A stretch of 48,404 bases of DNA. Source: Halomonas sp. PR-M31 (GTDB taxonomy: Bacteria > Pseudomonadota > Gammaproteobacteria > Pseudomonadales > Halomonadaceae). Position 1 is the stretch's first letter, and every line of letters begins with the position of its first letter. The stretch lies in NCBI RefSeq assembly GCF_001039575.1, contig NZ_JIBT01000010.1, positions 1-48,404 on the forward strand. The letters are read 5' to 3'. The position numbers and the translations under genes are program-made. This document shows, in pieces, positions 33,740 to 44,012 of this stretch. The notes beneath the pieces are model-generated. The model had not been told where the DNA came from. It made no database searches and was given only the letters and a program-made list of their open reading frames with translations.

Positions 33740-36506
33740 TGGCAGCCCAGGAAAGTGTCGCCAGCCTGAAGAACGTCACCCTGGAGTACGGCAGCGTTCG
33801 CAAGGGCAAGATCAAGGCGCTGGATGATTTGAGCCTCGAGATTCCCACCGGCCGCATGGTGGGGCTGATCGGCCCGGACGGCGTGGGCAAATCGAGTCTG
33901 ATGGCATTGGTGTCCGGCGCTCGTCGCCTGCAGCAGGGCAACGTCCAGGTGCTCGGCGGCGACATGACGAATGCAGAGCACCGGCGCGTGACCTGCCCGC
34001 GTATCGCCTATATGCCTCAGGGGCTGGGCAAGAATCTCTACCCTACCCTGAGCGTGCGCGAAAACCTCGAGTTCTTCGGCCGACTGTTCGGCCAGGGCCA
34101 GCAAGAACGGGATCGTCGCATTGCGGATCTGACCTCGAGCACCGGGCTTGAAAAGTTCACCGAGCGCCCGGCGGGCAAGCTCTCCGGCGGCATGAAGCAA
34201 AAACTCGGACTGTGCTGCGCCCTGATCCACGACCCGGACCTTCTGATCCTCGATGAGCCCACCACCGGGGTCGATCCCCTGGCGCGCAACCAGTTCTGGG
34301 ATTTGATCGCGCGGATTCGCCGTCAGCGCCCCCAAATGAGCGTATTGGTGGCTACCGCCTACATGGATGAGGCAGAGCGTTTCGACTGGCTGGTGGCCAT
34401 GGATGCCGGGAGGATTCTTGCTACCGGCACCCCAACAGAACTGCTCGAGCGCACCGACAGCGCAACCCTCGAAGAAGCCTTCATTGCCCTGCTGCCGGAA
34501 GCCAAGCGCGCCCAGCATCACAAGGTGGAAATCCCCCCGCGTGAATCCAGCGACGAGATCGCCATCGAGGCCCATGGTCTGACCAAGCGCTTTGGTGATT
34601 TCACCGCGGTGGATCACGTCAGTTTTCGCATCGAACGCGGCGAGATATTCGGCTTTCTAGGCTCCAACGGCTGCGGCAAGTCCACCACCATGAAGATGCT
34701 GACCGGCCTTTTGCCCTTCAGCGAGGGCGAAGCCAAGCTGTTCGGCCAGCCGGTGGACCCGAACGACCTGGAGATACGTCAGCGGGTCGGCTACATGTCC
34801 CAAGCGTTTTCCTTGTACGGCGAGCTGACGGTACGTCAGAACCTCGAGCTGCATGCGCGCCTGTACCAGATCCCCCAGGCGCAGCAAGAACCGCGCATCC
34901 AGGAAATGCTCGAGCGCTTTTCGCTTGAATCCGTGGTGGACAGTCTGCCCATGAGCCTGCCCTTAGGGGTGCGCCAGCGCCTGTCCTTGGCGGTGGCGGT
35001 GATTCACAAGCCGGAAATATTGATTCTTGATGAGCCCACCTCCGGGGTCGATCCGGTGGCCCGGGACAACTTCTGGGAACTGCTGATTTACCTGTCCCGA
35101 GAAGAGCGCGTCACCATCTTCATCTCGACGCATTTCATGAACGAGGCGCTGCGCTGCGATCGCATGTCCATGATGCACGCAGGCAAGGTGCTGGATAGCG
35201 ATACGCCGGCGGCGCTGCAGGAAAAGCAGAACGCCCCGACCCTGGAAGCGGCGTTCATCGCCTATCTCGAACAGGCCAGCGACGACGATGCCGCTGATGT
35301 GGAGCCGGATCCATCCTTGGATACGCCCGCCACGGTCGCGCAGCCGCCTTCGGAGCAAAGCTTACAAGCGGCGGCGCCCAAGCGTTTCAGCTTCCTGCGG
35401 CTTTACAGCTACGCCAGTCGAGAGGCCATGGAGCTGCGCCGGGACCCGGTACGCGGGGTGCTCGCCCTATTGGGAAGCGTGATCCTGATGTTCATCATGG
35501 GCTATGGCATCAGCATGGACGTGGAAGACCTGCCCTATGCGGTGCTTGACTACGACCAGACCACCACCAGCCATGAATACACCTTGAACCTGGCGGGATC
35601 GCGCTATTTCATCGAGCAGCCGCCCCTTGCCAATATCAATCAGCTCGATGCGCGCATGCGTACCGGCGAGATCAGCCTGGGGGTGGTCATTCCGCCGGGA
35701 TTCGGGCGCGATCTCAAGCGCGGCGCCACGCCCGAGGTGGCTTTCTGGGTCGATGGTTCGATGCCGGATCGCGCGGACACGGTCAAGGGCTATGTTCAGG
35801 GCATCCACATGGACTACTTGAAGAACCTCGCCCGGCAGGCGCCAAGTGGCGCAAGCCCCGTCGCTGCGGATATCGCTCTGCGCTATCGCTACAACCCGGA
35901 CGTGGAAAGCCTGCGAGCCATGGTGCCGGCGGTGATTCCCATGCTGTTAATGATGATCCTGCGATGCTCACCGCCCTTGGGGTGGTACGGGAAAAGGAGA
36001 TGGGCTCGATCACCAACTTCTATGTCACTCCGGTGACCCGCACGGAATTCCTGCTGGGCAAGCAGCTGCCCTACGTGGCCCTGGGGATGGTGAACTTTCT
36101 GATCATGGTGGCCCTGGCGGTATTCGTCTTCGGCGTGCCGATCAAGGGCAGTTTTCTGACCCTGGCGATCGCCGGACTCCTGTACATCTTCTGCGCTACC
36201 GGCCTGGGACTTCTGATGTCCTCGGTGCTCAACAGCCAGATCGCCGCCATCTTCGGCACCATGATTGCCACCCTGATCCCGGCGGTGCAGTTCTCCGGCA
36301 TGATCCATCCAGTGTCCGCCATGGAAGGGGGAGCAGCCTTCATCGGCAAGATCTATCCCACCGCCCACTTTCTGATCGTCAGCCGCGGGGTGTTTGCCAA
36401 GGCACTGGGCATGGCGGATCTCTATCCGTACCTCATTCCCTTGTTGATCACTATTCCTGTGTTGCTGCTGCTCAGCATCGCCGGACTCAGACAGCAGGAA
36501 AAATGA
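33739..36506 (+). CDS. rbbA: RbbA-like ABC transporter, two ATPase domains fused to an ABC-2 permease (single frameshift)
   Basis: Repaired, this is a 922-residue protein close in length to E. coli RbbA (about 911). It has two ATP-binding cassettes: GPDGVGKS (45-52) with [11 protein letters not shown], and GSNGCGKS (308-315) with [12 protein letters not shown]. After a linker an ABC-2 permease with about six helices begins near residue 565. RbbA was described as a ribosome-bound ATPase, but its layout is that of an exporter. The frame breaks at 35958-35959 (ATCCTGCG instead of ATCCCTGCG). One added C joins IPMLLMMI to [17 protein letters not shown]. Both halves are otherwise intact. Confidence 0.9.
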
Positions 36507-36507
36507 C

Positions 36508-37623
36508 ATGCGTACCCTGGCCAATATTTTCCAACTCGGCATGAAAGAGCTGCGCAGCCTGAGCCGCGACCCGGCCCTGGTGCTGCTGATCGTCTACGCC
36601 TTCAGCTTCAGCGTCTACTCCAGCGCCACCGCGGTGCCGGAAGCGCCGTTCAGAGCCACCATCGGGGTGGTCAACGAGGACCCCTCGCCGCTGTCCTATC
36701 GCATCCTGGATGCCTTTCAGCTGCCCTACTTTCTGCCGCCCAGGCCCATCACCCATGCGGAAATGGATACCGGCATGGATGAAGGCTTATACACCTTCAC
36801 CCTGAACATTCCGCCGGATTTTCAGCGCGATTTGCTTGGGGGACGACAACCGTCGGTGCAGCTCAACGTTGACGCCACTCAGGTCAGCCAGGCGTTCACC
36901 GGCGCCGGGCATATCCAGCAGATCATCACCAGCGAGACCACTACCTTTCTACAGCGCTATGCCGGGCAGGGCCCGCTGCCAGTGGAGTCCGTGGTGCGCA
37001 TGAACTACAACCCCAACCTGGATCGCTCCTGGTTTGGTGCCATCAACTCCATCATCGATCAGATCACCATGCTCTCGATCATCCTGACCGGGGCGGCACT
37101 GATTCGCGAACGCGAACACGGCACCATCGAACACCTTCTGGTGATGCCGGTGACCCCGGTGGAGATCATGGTGGCCAAGGTGTGGTCCATGGGGCTGGTG
37201 GTATTGCTGGCCTCGGCGTTTGCCCTGCGTTTCGTGGTGGAAACCTGGCTGGGCATTCCTATCGCGGGCTCTCTATGGCTGTTTCTGCTGGGGGCGGCGC
37301 TGCACCTGTTCGCCACCACGTCCATGGGCATCTTCTTCGGCACCGTGGCCCGCTCGATGCCTCAACTGGGGCTTCTGATCATTCTGGTGCTGATGCCCCT
37401 GCAGATACTTTCCGGAGGGCAGTCGCCACGGGAAAGCATGCCGGAGATCATCCAGAACATCATGCTCGCTGCCCCCACGACCCATTTCATCGAGCTGGCC
37501 CAGGCAATACTCTTTCGCGGTGCAGGGTTCGCCATCGTCTGGCCACAGCTGTTGGCCCTGGCGGCCATTGGCGGTCTATTCTTTATTATCGCCCTGTCGC
37601 GGCTGCGCAAATCACTGAACTGA
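36508..37623 (+). CDS. yhhJ: YhhJ-like ABC-2 permease
   Basis: This 371-residue inner-membrane protein has the ABC-2 layout: one N-terminal helix (YAFSFSVYSSATAV region), a periplasmic domain and five C-terminal helices, including REREHGTIEHLLVMPVTPVEIMVAK. It is the second permease subunit for RbbA. ATG 36508 starts one base after the rbbA stop and is preceded by AGGAA. The operon ends here. The 93 bases to kbl contain the kbl ribosome site and no clear terminator. Confidence 0.88.
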   Translation: MRTLANIFQLGMKELRSLSRDPALVLLIVYAFSFSVYSSATAVPEAPFRATIGVVNEDPSPLSYRILDAFQLPYFLPPRPITHAEMDTGMDEGLYTFTLNIPPDFQRDLLGGRQPSVQLNVDATQVSQAFTGAGHIQQIITSETTTFLQRYAGQGPLPVESVVRMNYNPNLDRSWFGAINSIIDQITMLSIILTGAALIREREHGTIEHLLVMPVTPVEIMVAKVWSMGLVVLLASAFALRFVVETWLGIPIAGSLWLFLLGAALHLFATTSMGIFFGTVARSMPQLGLLIILVLMPLQILSGGQSPRESMPEIIQNIMLAAPTTHFIELAQAILFRGAGFAIVWPQLLALAAIGGLFFIIALSRLRKSLN

Positions 37624-37716
37624 TGTCCCGCTGCCGCAATGCTGGTCACGTCACCCGAACGGGTGGCAACGTACAAGGGCCTTTTCATTTGGCCGACTGA
37701 CAAGGAGTCAACCACC

Positions 37717-38909
37717 ATGTCCCAGGCATTCCAGACACATCTCAATCAACAGCTCGATGAGCTACGCGAAGAAGGGCTCTACAAGCAGGAGCGCGAACTG
37801 CTCTCGCCCCAGCGGGCCAAGATCAAGGTCGAAAGCGGCGATGTGATCAACTTTTGCGCCAACAACTATCTGGGCCTGGCGGACGATCCGGACCTGATCG
37901 CCGCTGCAAGCATGGCCTGGACGATCAGGGATTCGGCATGGCCTCGGTGCGCTTCATCTGCGGCACCCACGAGGAACATCGCCGTCTGGAGAAGCGTCTT
38001 GCGGAGTTTCTCGGCATGGACGACGCCATCCTGTACTCGTCTTGCTTTGATGCCAACGGCGGGCTGTTCGAGACCCTGTTCGGCGCAGAAGACGCCATCA
38101 TCTCGGATGCCCTGAACCACGCCTCGATCATCGACGGGGTACGGCTGTGCAAGGCCAAGCGCTACCGCTACGCCAACAACGACATGGAAGAACTCGAAGC
38201 GCGGCTGAAAGAAGCCAGTGATGCCGGCGCGCGCTTCAAGCTCATCGCCACGGACGGCGTGTTCTCCATGGACGGGGTGATCGCAAACCTTGAAGGCATC
38301 TGCGATCTCGCCGAGCGCTATGACGCCATGGTGATGATCGACGACTGCCACGCCACGGGGTTTCTCGGCGATAGCGGGCGCGGCACCCACGAATATCATC
38401 AGGTCATGGACCGGGTGGATATCATTACCACGACGTTGGGCAAGGCACTTGGCGGCGCCTCCGGTGGCGTCACCGCGGCTCGGGGCGCCATCGCCGAATG
38501 GCTGCGCCAGCGCTCCCGGCCTTATCTCTTCTCCAATGCCCTGGCCCCGCCCATCGTGGCCGCGAGCCTTGCGGTGCTCGACAAGGTCGAACAGGGCGAC
38601 AAGCTGCGCAAACAGCTTTGGGACAACGTGGCCCGTTTTCGCGACGGCATGACAAACGCTGGCTTTACCCTGGCCGGCGCGGATCATCCGATCATCCCGG
38701 TGATGCTGGGCGATGCGCGTCTGGCCAGCGAGTTTGCCGATCGGCTGCTCGCCGAGGGCATCTACGTGATTGGCTTCTCCTTCCCGGTGGTGCCCAAGGG
38801 CCAAGCACGCATTCGCACCCAAATGTCCGCTGCCCACACCTCTGAACAGATCGATGCGGCCATCGAGGCGTTTACCCGCATCGGCCGCGAACTCGAGGTG
38901 ATCTCATGA
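37717..38909 (+). CDS. kbl: Glycine C-acetyltransferase (2-amino-3-ketobutyrate CoA ligase; single frameshift)
   Basis: Kbl cleaves 2-amino-3-ketobutyrate with CoA to glycine and acetyl-CoA. The repaired protein has 397 residues (E. coli 398). It shows [21 protein letters not shown] and the PLP-lysine region [17 protein letters not shown] 37717 follows AAGGAG. The frame breaks at 37910-37911, where AGCATGG should be AGCCATGG; one added C gives [18 protein letters not shown], typical for Kbl. The stop overlaps tdh (ATGA). Confidence 0.93.
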
Positions 38910-39931
38910 AAGCACTAGCGAAACTGAAGCCGGAAACCGGTATCTGGATGATCGATGCACCGGTGCCGGAGATCGGCCACAACGATGTGCTGATCAAGAT
39001 TCATCGTACCGCCATCTGCGGCACGGACATGCATATCTATCAATGGGACGAGTGGTCTCAGAACACCGTGCCGGTACCGATGATCACCGGCCACGAGTAT
39101 TCCGGCGAAATCGTCGCCCTGGGAGAAGAGGTCCGCGGCTTCGAGGTGGGGGATCGAGTCTCAGGTGAGGGGCACGTGACCTGCGGTCATTGCCGCAACT
39201 GTCGCGCCGGGCGACGGCATCTGTGTCGCAACAGCGTTGGGGTGGGGGTCAATCGCCCTGGCGCCTTCGCCGAATACATGACGCTGCCGGCCTACAACCT
39301 GTTCAAGCTACCAGATGAAGTCACCGACGAACTGGCGGCGATCTTCGACCCCTTCGGCAATGCGGTGCACACGGCGCTCGCCTTCGATGTGGTCGGCGAG
39401 GACGTGCTGATCACCGGCGCTGGGCCCATTGGCATCATGGCTGCCGCCGTAATTCGTCATATCGGCGCTCGACATGTAGTGATCACCGACGTCAACGACT
39501 ATCGCCTGGAACTGGCGTCCAAGATGGGCGCGACCCGCACCGTCAACGTCTCGCGGGAAAAACTCCAGGACGTGATGGCGGATCTGGACATGAGCGAAGG
39601 CTTCGATGTGGTGCTGGAGATGTCCGGGGTGACTTCGGCGGTGGCGGAGATGCTCGATGTCATCAATCACGGCGGCAAGATCGCCATGCTCGGCATTCCA
39701 CCCAAGGAAATGGCCATCGACTGGACCAAGGTGATCTTCAAGGGCCTGACCATCAAGGGCATCTACGGCCGGGAGATGTTCGAGACCTGGTACAAGATGG
39801 CAAGCCTGATTCAGTCCGGCCTCGATCTGAGCCCGATCATTACCCACCGTTTTGGCATCGACGACTTCGAGAAAGGCTTCGAGGTGATGGGGTCGGGGCA
39901 GTCGGGCAAGGTGGTGCTGGACTGGACGTAA
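38906..39931 (+). CDS. tdh: L-threonine 3-dehydrogenase
   Basis: This 341-residue zinc enzyme oxidises threonine to 2-amino-3-ketobutyrate with NAD+, the substrate for Kbl encoded just before it. Catalytic zinc ligands are C38, H63 and E64; structural zinc cysteines are C93, C96, C99 and C107. The Rossmann motif [10 protein letters not shown] lies near residue 173, and [12 protein letters not shown] near 290 is typical of Tdh. Start overlap ATGA with kbl gives coupled translation. Its length equals the E. coli protein. The transcript probably ends at the hairpin at 40147-40175 after crossing a REP-like element. Confidence 0.95.
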   Translation: MKALAKLKPETGIWMIDAPVPEIGHNDVLIKIHRTAICGTDMHIYQWDEWSQNTVPVPMITGHEYSGEIVALGEEVRGFEVGDRVSGEGHVTCGHCRNCRAGRRHLCRNSVGVGVNRPGAFAEYMTLPAYNLFKLPDEVTDELAAIFDPFGNAVHTALAFDVVGEDVLITGAGPIGIMAAAVIRHIGARHVVITDVNDYRLELASKMGATRTVNVSREKLQDVMADLDMSEGFDVVLEMSGVTSAVAEMLDVINHGGKIAMLGIPPKEMAIDWTKVIFKGLTIKGIYGREMFETWYKMASLIQSGLDLSPIITHRFGIDDFEKGFEVMGSGQSGKVVLDWT

Positions 39932-39973
39932 AATAAAAGGTTCTTCACAGATTGCCGTGCTATGGCTGTGGGA

Positions 39974-40085
39974 CGTAGGAGCCTGATTTATCGGGCGAAT
40001 GCCGCGTAGCGGCACCAGCCAAGGAGTGCAAGCTCGGCTCGGGCGCCTGACGGCGCCATTCGCGCAGAGGATCTACGCTCCTACG
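39974..40085. repeat. REP/BIME-like palindromic element
   Basis: An outer 9-bp inverted repeat, CGTAGGAGC (39974-39982) and GCTCCTACG (40077-40085), encloses GCGAATG/CATTCGC arms and two inner hairpins: GCCGC-GTA-GCGGC (40001-40013) and GGCGCC-TGAC-GGCGCC (40042-40057). The GTAGGAGC opening and nested structure are typical of repetitive extragenic palindromes in gammaproteobacteria. Confidence 0.65.
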
Positions 40086-40146
40086 CCAACCTGTCCGGCA
40101 GATTCACGGCGTCACACTAATTTGCAGTGAACCAAATAAGACGACT

Positions 40147-40175
40147 CTCGCTTGAAAACAAGCGAGGGCCGTTTT
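40147..40175 (+). terminator. Bidirectional intrinsic terminator between tdh and the PEBP gene
   Basis: CTCGCTTG (40147-40154) and CAAGCGAG (40159-40166) form an 8-bp stem with an AAAA loop, followed by GGCCGTTTT on the plus strand. Read from the minus strand it has a U-poor tail (AGTCGTCTTATTT), so it may serve both convergent genes. Confidence 0.65.
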
Positions 40176-40191
40176 GCGATACAGGCTAGGT

Positions 40192-40815
40192 TCAGCGCAG
40201 CGCGGGATTGAGCGTATAGGTGCCGGTTACCGTGGCCTTGTCCAGCACATGATCCTGCAGTGCTTTTTCTGCTTCGACCCCGGTGAACTCGCCGTTCAGC
40301 CCAAGGGTTTCCACGTCGAGCGCATAGACCGTAAAGTGATAATGGTGCATGCGCTCGTCGTTCCAGGGCGGGCAGGGGCCGTCGTAACCGCCGTAAGTGC
40401 CTTCCATGTCCGGATCGCCGGCCAGGAAATCCGTGAAGGAGTTGATGCCTTTGAGGCCAAGATCGCTAGGACCGGGCTCCTTGCCGTGGGGGGTGACGCC
40501 GTCTGAAGCCGCGCCTTCCTCGATGGCGCTGGTATTCACAGGAATATCCACCAGCACCCAATGATAAAAATTGCGCCGAGTAAGATCGGCTGCCAGCATT
40601 TTACCGGGCTGATTGGCATCGCTTGCATCTTCCGGCACGTCCGGATCTACCACGATGATGGCGTAGCTCTTCGTGTTCTCCGGGGCGTCTTCCCAGGTCA
40701 GAGCGGGATTGCGATTTGGCCCGGTGGCCATGGGCTCGCCGTCACCGGGAACGCCAAAGGCAAACTTCTCGGGAATGGGCTGCTTATCCTGAATACCTTG
40801 TATGGTCAGCTTCAT
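40192..40815 (-). CDS. YbhB/YbcL-type PEBP-family protein
   Basis: This 207-residue protein is of the phosphatidylethanolamine-binding protein / Raf-kinase-inhibitor-like family. Recognisable parts are PALTWEDAPENTKSYAII, VDPDVP, NFYHWVLVDIP, and the GGYDGPCPPWNDERMHHYHFTVYALD block that forms the anion pocket. No signal peptide is visible, so it is cytoplasmic. The start at 40815 is chosen because AGGAGGTGAC precedes it; the frame could extend to 40833. It is monocistronic, convergent with tdh. The molecular role of bacterial homologues is unknown. Confidence 0.88.
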   Translation of the reverse strand: MKLTIQGIQDKQPIPEKFAFGVPGDGEPMATGPNRNPALTWEDAPENTKSYAIIVVDPDVPEDASDANQPGKMLAADLTRRNFYHWVLVDIPVNTSAIEEGAASDGVTPHGKEPGPSDLGLKGINSFTDFLAGDPDMEGTYGGYDGPCPPWNDERMHHYHFTVYALDVETLGLNGEFTGVEAEKALQDHVLDKATVTGTYTLNPALR

Positions 40816-40949
40816 TGTCACCTCCTGTGTCATTGATCGCTCATTCCTAGGCTAGCATGGCTCGGGTTGTACGCCAGGGTTGCAAGCCTAAGCCGCTGAA
40901 CTATTCTTGGTAACGATAACCCCATTTTTCAATGGTCTTCGCCATTAAC

Positions 40950-40978
40950 TTGGTTCTTATTGCTTTTTTGTCTATATT
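40950..40978 (+). promoter_or_regulatory. Putative sigma-70 promoter of the cbb3 operon
   Basis: TTGGTT (40950-40955), a 17-base spacer and TATATT (40973-40978) give a good vegetative promoter about 105 bases before ccoN. No clear FNR/Anr box (TTGATNNNNATCAA) is seen nearby, which is unusual for a cbb3-type operon. Confidence 0.5.
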
Positions 40979-40994
40979 AATAAGCGAGCTATAT

Positions 40995-41022
40995 AAACAG
41001 AGCCTATCACGGCCTCTGTTTT
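40995..41022 (+). terminator. Terminator-like hairpin in the ccoN leader
   Basis: AAACAGAG (40995-41002) and CTCTGTTT (41014-41021) form a perfect 8-bp stem with a 3' U-run, starting about 10 bases after the predicted transcription start. It is either the terminator of something upstream or an attenuator in the oxidase leader. Confidence 0.5.
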
Positions 41023-41082
41023 GTTTGATCAGGTCACTTGGCTTGTCGTCCACGTGGCCCTCTAACCTTTCCCGGAGCGCGC

Positions 41083-42680
41083 ATGAACTTCACTATCGGC
41101 ACTCTATTGGCGTTCAGTTTCGCCGTCTCCTTGATTGCGATCGCGGCCTTGATCTGGGCCATATCGACTCATCAGTTTCGTATCACCGAGAGCGATGCTC
41201 TTGCCGTATTCGACGAAGATGAGGGTGGCAAACTGGACGATCCCACTTCTTCTCACAGTGAACGATCCGCGGCGTCCTTGCAGCCAAACATGACTCGGGA
41301 GTGGCAGCGCCTATTGATCGTCATGTTCGTGACGGGAACCGCCTGGCTGGTATTCGGCTCGATATTCGGTCTGATCGCCTCTTTGAAACTGCATATCCCT
41401 GACTGGCTGACCGGCAGCGCGCCACTGACCTTCGGCCGTATGCGCACCCTGCACCTGAATTCGGTCATCTACGGCTTTCTTTCTCTGACAGGGGTCGCAC
41501 CGCGTTCTGGCTGGTGCCGACTCTGTTCAAGGTGGCCCTGCAAAAAGCCCGGCTCGCCATGATCGGTGCGGTCGTGTGGAATCTGGCCCTGCTTGCCGGT
41601 CTTCTTGCCATGGCCGGCGGCTGGAACGATGGCCTGGAATGGCTCGAAATCCCCTGGCAGATCGATATCTTTCTGGCCATCGGCGGCGCCTGCTTCGCCA
41701 TCCCTTTGTTGTATACCGCCGCGGCGCGCAAGGTGAGTCATATCTATGTAACCGGCTGGTACTACATGGCTGCCCTGGTGTGGTTTCCGATGCTGTTCAT
41801 CCTGGCCAATCTGCCCGGGGTTCATAGCGGCGCCCAGCAGGCCACCACCAACTGGTGGTTTGCGCACAACGTGCTGGGCATGTGGCTGACGCCGCTGGGT
41901 CTCGGGGCCGCCTACTATTTCATTCCCAAGATCATCGGCAAGCCGATCTACTCCTATCGTCTGTCCCTGCTGGGTTTCTGGGCACTGGCCCTGTTCTACA
42001 GCCAGGTGGGCATGCACCATCTGATCGGTGGCCCGGTGCCTACCTGGGTGGTGTCGCTCTCCGTGGTGCAGTCCGTGATGATGGTGATTTCAGTCATCGC
42101 CGTGGCCATCAACCAGCATACGCTGAGTCTGGGCAATCTGTGGGCCTGGAAAGAGAGTCTGCCGCTGCGCTTCGTCGCCCTTGGCGCCATCATGTACACC
42201 CTGGCGTCCTTACAGGGTTCTCTCGAGGCGGTTCGCGCCTTCAACACCATCACTCACTTCACCCACTACACCGTGGCTCACGCGCATCTAGGCGTTTATG
42301 GCTTCGTGGCCATGGTGCTGTTCGGCGGCGTCTATTACATGCTGCCGCGCATCACGGGTCGCGCTTGGCCCATGCCCTGGGCGATTAGCCTGCATTTTTG
42401 GCTGGTGGTGGCTGGGTTTGCCGTCTACTTCATATCCTTGACCATCGGCGGCTGGCTACAGGGCATGGCAATGCTGGACGCCAGCAAGGACTGGCTGGAA
42501 AGCATGGAAGTGACGATTCCCTATCTGACCGGTCGCTCCCTGGGCGGTACCTTGATGACTCTGGGCCATCTGGTATTTGCCGCCAATCTTGCTGTGCTGT
42601 TCTTTGGTCGCACGCAAGCATTCGAAGAAGACGCGGACGACGTCAGCCCCTCCGTTGCCGCCCAGAGCCAAGGAGCTTGA
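41083..42680 (+). CDS. ccoN: cbb3-type cytochrome c oxidase subunit I, CcoN-like (single frameshift)
   Basis: The repaired protein has 532 residues and about 13 helices. Haem and copper ligands are in place: RTLHLNSV (low-spin haem), WWFAHNVLG (Cu-B), MHHLIGGP (Cu-B pair) and THYTVAHAHLG (haems). The tyrosine six residues before the HH pair (LFYSQVGMHH) matches the crosslinked tyrosine of cbb3 oxidases, so this is an oxygen reductase, not a nitric oxide reductase. The frame breaks at 41500-41501 (GCACCGCG for GCACCCGCG); one added C gives LTGVAPAFWLVPTLFKV. ATG 41083 follows CGGAG. An acidic insertion after the first helix (DEDEGGKLDD) is unlike standard CcoN. Confidence 0.9.
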
Positions 42681-42684
42681 TGCA

Positions 42685-43302
42685 ATGAATCGTGTTCTTC
42701 CCTTGATCATCGTTGCCCTGGCCATTCTCGCCTTTGCCACTCTGTTCCTGGTGGCGGGGCCTGCGATGCAAATTCGCAGCATCGACGCACCGGATGGGCT
42801 TGCGCCCTACACCCAGGCTCAGCTCAATGGGCGTGCGGAATACATAAGCCAAGGCTGTGTCTATTGCCATTCCCAGCAGCCCCGCTCTCCGGAACAGGCA
42901 CCGGACGTGCTGCGCGGCTGGGGGCGCCCTTCGACCCCCGCGGACTACGTCTATGACGAGCCTCATCTTCTGGGCACCATGCGCACCGGCCCGGATCTGC
43001 TCAACGTGGGGGCTCGTCTACCCTCCCAGGGCTGGCAACTGACCCATCTGTATCAGCCTCGGGCCATCGTGCCCCAAAGCATCATGCCGGCCTTCCCCTA
43101 TCTGTTCGAGGCCAAGGATCAAGCTGAAGACGATGACGTCGTCGTTCCGGTGCCGGCACGCTATCGCCCGGAAGGCAAGATCATTGTGGCCAAGCAGCAG
43201 GCGTTGGATCTTGTCGATTATCTGCTCAGCCTTGATCGCACTTACCCGGCAGAGCGGGTCGATCTTCGGGATAACGGCTTCGTGGCCAAGGAGGACTCAT
43301 GA
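42685..43302 (+). CDS. ccoO: CcoO-like membrane-anchored monohaem cytochrome c
   Basis: This 205-residue protein has one N-terminal helix (about residues 5-25) and one c-type haem site CVYCH (C58, C61, H62) followed by SQQPRSPEQ. A likely methionine ligand sits in PQSIMPAFPYLF. These are the hallmarks of CcoO (cbb3 subunit II). It begins 4 bases after ccoN; an ATG at 42680 is excluded because it meets a stop after two codons. It passes electrons to the CcoN haem-copper centre from the periplasmic face. The stop overlaps the next cytochrome gene by 4 bases. Confidence 0.92.
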   Translation: MNRVLPLIIVALAILAFATLFLVAGPAMQIRSIDAPDGLAPYTQAQLNGRAEYISQGCVYCHSQQPRSPEQAPDVLRGWGRPSTPADYVYDEPHLLGTMRTGPDLLNVGARLPSQGWQLTHLYQPRAIVPQSIMPAFPYLFEAKDQAEDDDVVVPVPARYRPEGKIIVAKQQALDLVDYLLSLDRTYPAERVDLRDNGFVAKEDS

Positions 43303-44012
43303 CCCAGAAGCCTGATCAAGGGCCCAACCAGAAACCTAGAAAGCAGCGTCGAATAAAGAACGTCGCCGGTACCAGCGACATCAATTTCGATCCTCATGAG
43401 GCGCTCAATCCCATCCCCTGGCAGGTGTTCGCCATTGCCTTCGCACTGGCGGCCTGGGGCATCATCACGCTTGTTTCCAATAGTCAGATGGCGGATTCGA
43501 AACCGGATGTCACCCAAGGCGCCGAGGCGTCTCGACAACCCGAAGTTGCCACCGCAGCCCCTCGAACTCAGGACGGCCATCAGCTGTTCATCACCAACTG
43601 CTCGACCTGCCATCAGAACAACGGCGCGGGCATCGCCAATGCGGTACCGCCGCTGGCCGGCTCCCGCTATGTGCAAGGCGATCCTGCGGTGCCGGTGAAT
43701 ATTCTATTGTTCGGCATCGCAGGAGAAATCTCCGTGGCCGGCAATCTCTACAATGGCCGCATGCCGACCTTCGGTCACGACCTGGAAGACGATCAGATTG
43801 CGGCGGTGGTGAATCATGTTCGTAACAGCTGGGGCAACGAGGCCTCAGAGATCGACGCGAATTTCGTCAGTGAGCAGCGTCAGCGCTTCGCCGATCGCAA
43901 TGGCCCTTGGGCAGGCGGTCAGGCACTTGCCGATACCTTCGGCATTCCGGCATCGCTATCGAGAACGAATACTCAGGCGGCGGCGACTGCCCCGAGCGAG
44001 GAGACCAATTGA
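43299..44012 (+). CDS. Membrane-anchored monohaem cytochrome c (CcoP-like position)
   Basis: This 237-residue protein has a cytoplasmic N-terminus (IKNVAGTSDINFDPHEALNPIPW), one helix (about 42-60) and a single c-haem domain with CSTCH (C101, C104, H105) and the methionine segment NGRMPTFGHDL. Standard CcoP has two haems, so this is a one-haem variant occupying the CcoP position. The acid- and Pro-rich tail beyond residue 200 is probably disordered. It overlaps its neighbours by 4 bases and 1 base. No CcoQ gene is present between it and ccoO. Confidence 0.88.
   Translation: MTQKPDQGPNQKPRKQRRIKNVAGTSDINFDPHEALNPIPWQVFAIAFALAAWGIITLVSNSQMADSKPDVTQGAEASRQPEVATAAPRTQDGHQLFITNCSTCHQNNGAGIANAVPPLAGSRYVQGDPAVPVNILLFGIAGEISVAGNLYNGRMPTFGHDLEDDQIAAVVNHVRNSWGNEASEIDANFVSEQRQRFADRNGPWAGGQALADTFGIPASLSRTNTQAAATAPSEETN

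Noticed and set aside
40932-41222. Small hydrophobic ORF before ccoN (possible extra oxidase subunit)
   Set aside because: It has no ribosome site, crosses the leader hairpin and runs out of frame into ccoN; only the first 20 residues look membrane-like.
41083-42680. Nitric oxide reductase NorB instead of an oxidase
   Set aside because: The tyrosine six residues before the HH pair and the linked CcoI gene fit cbb3 oxidases; NorB lacks that tyrosine and carries extra glutamates not seen here.
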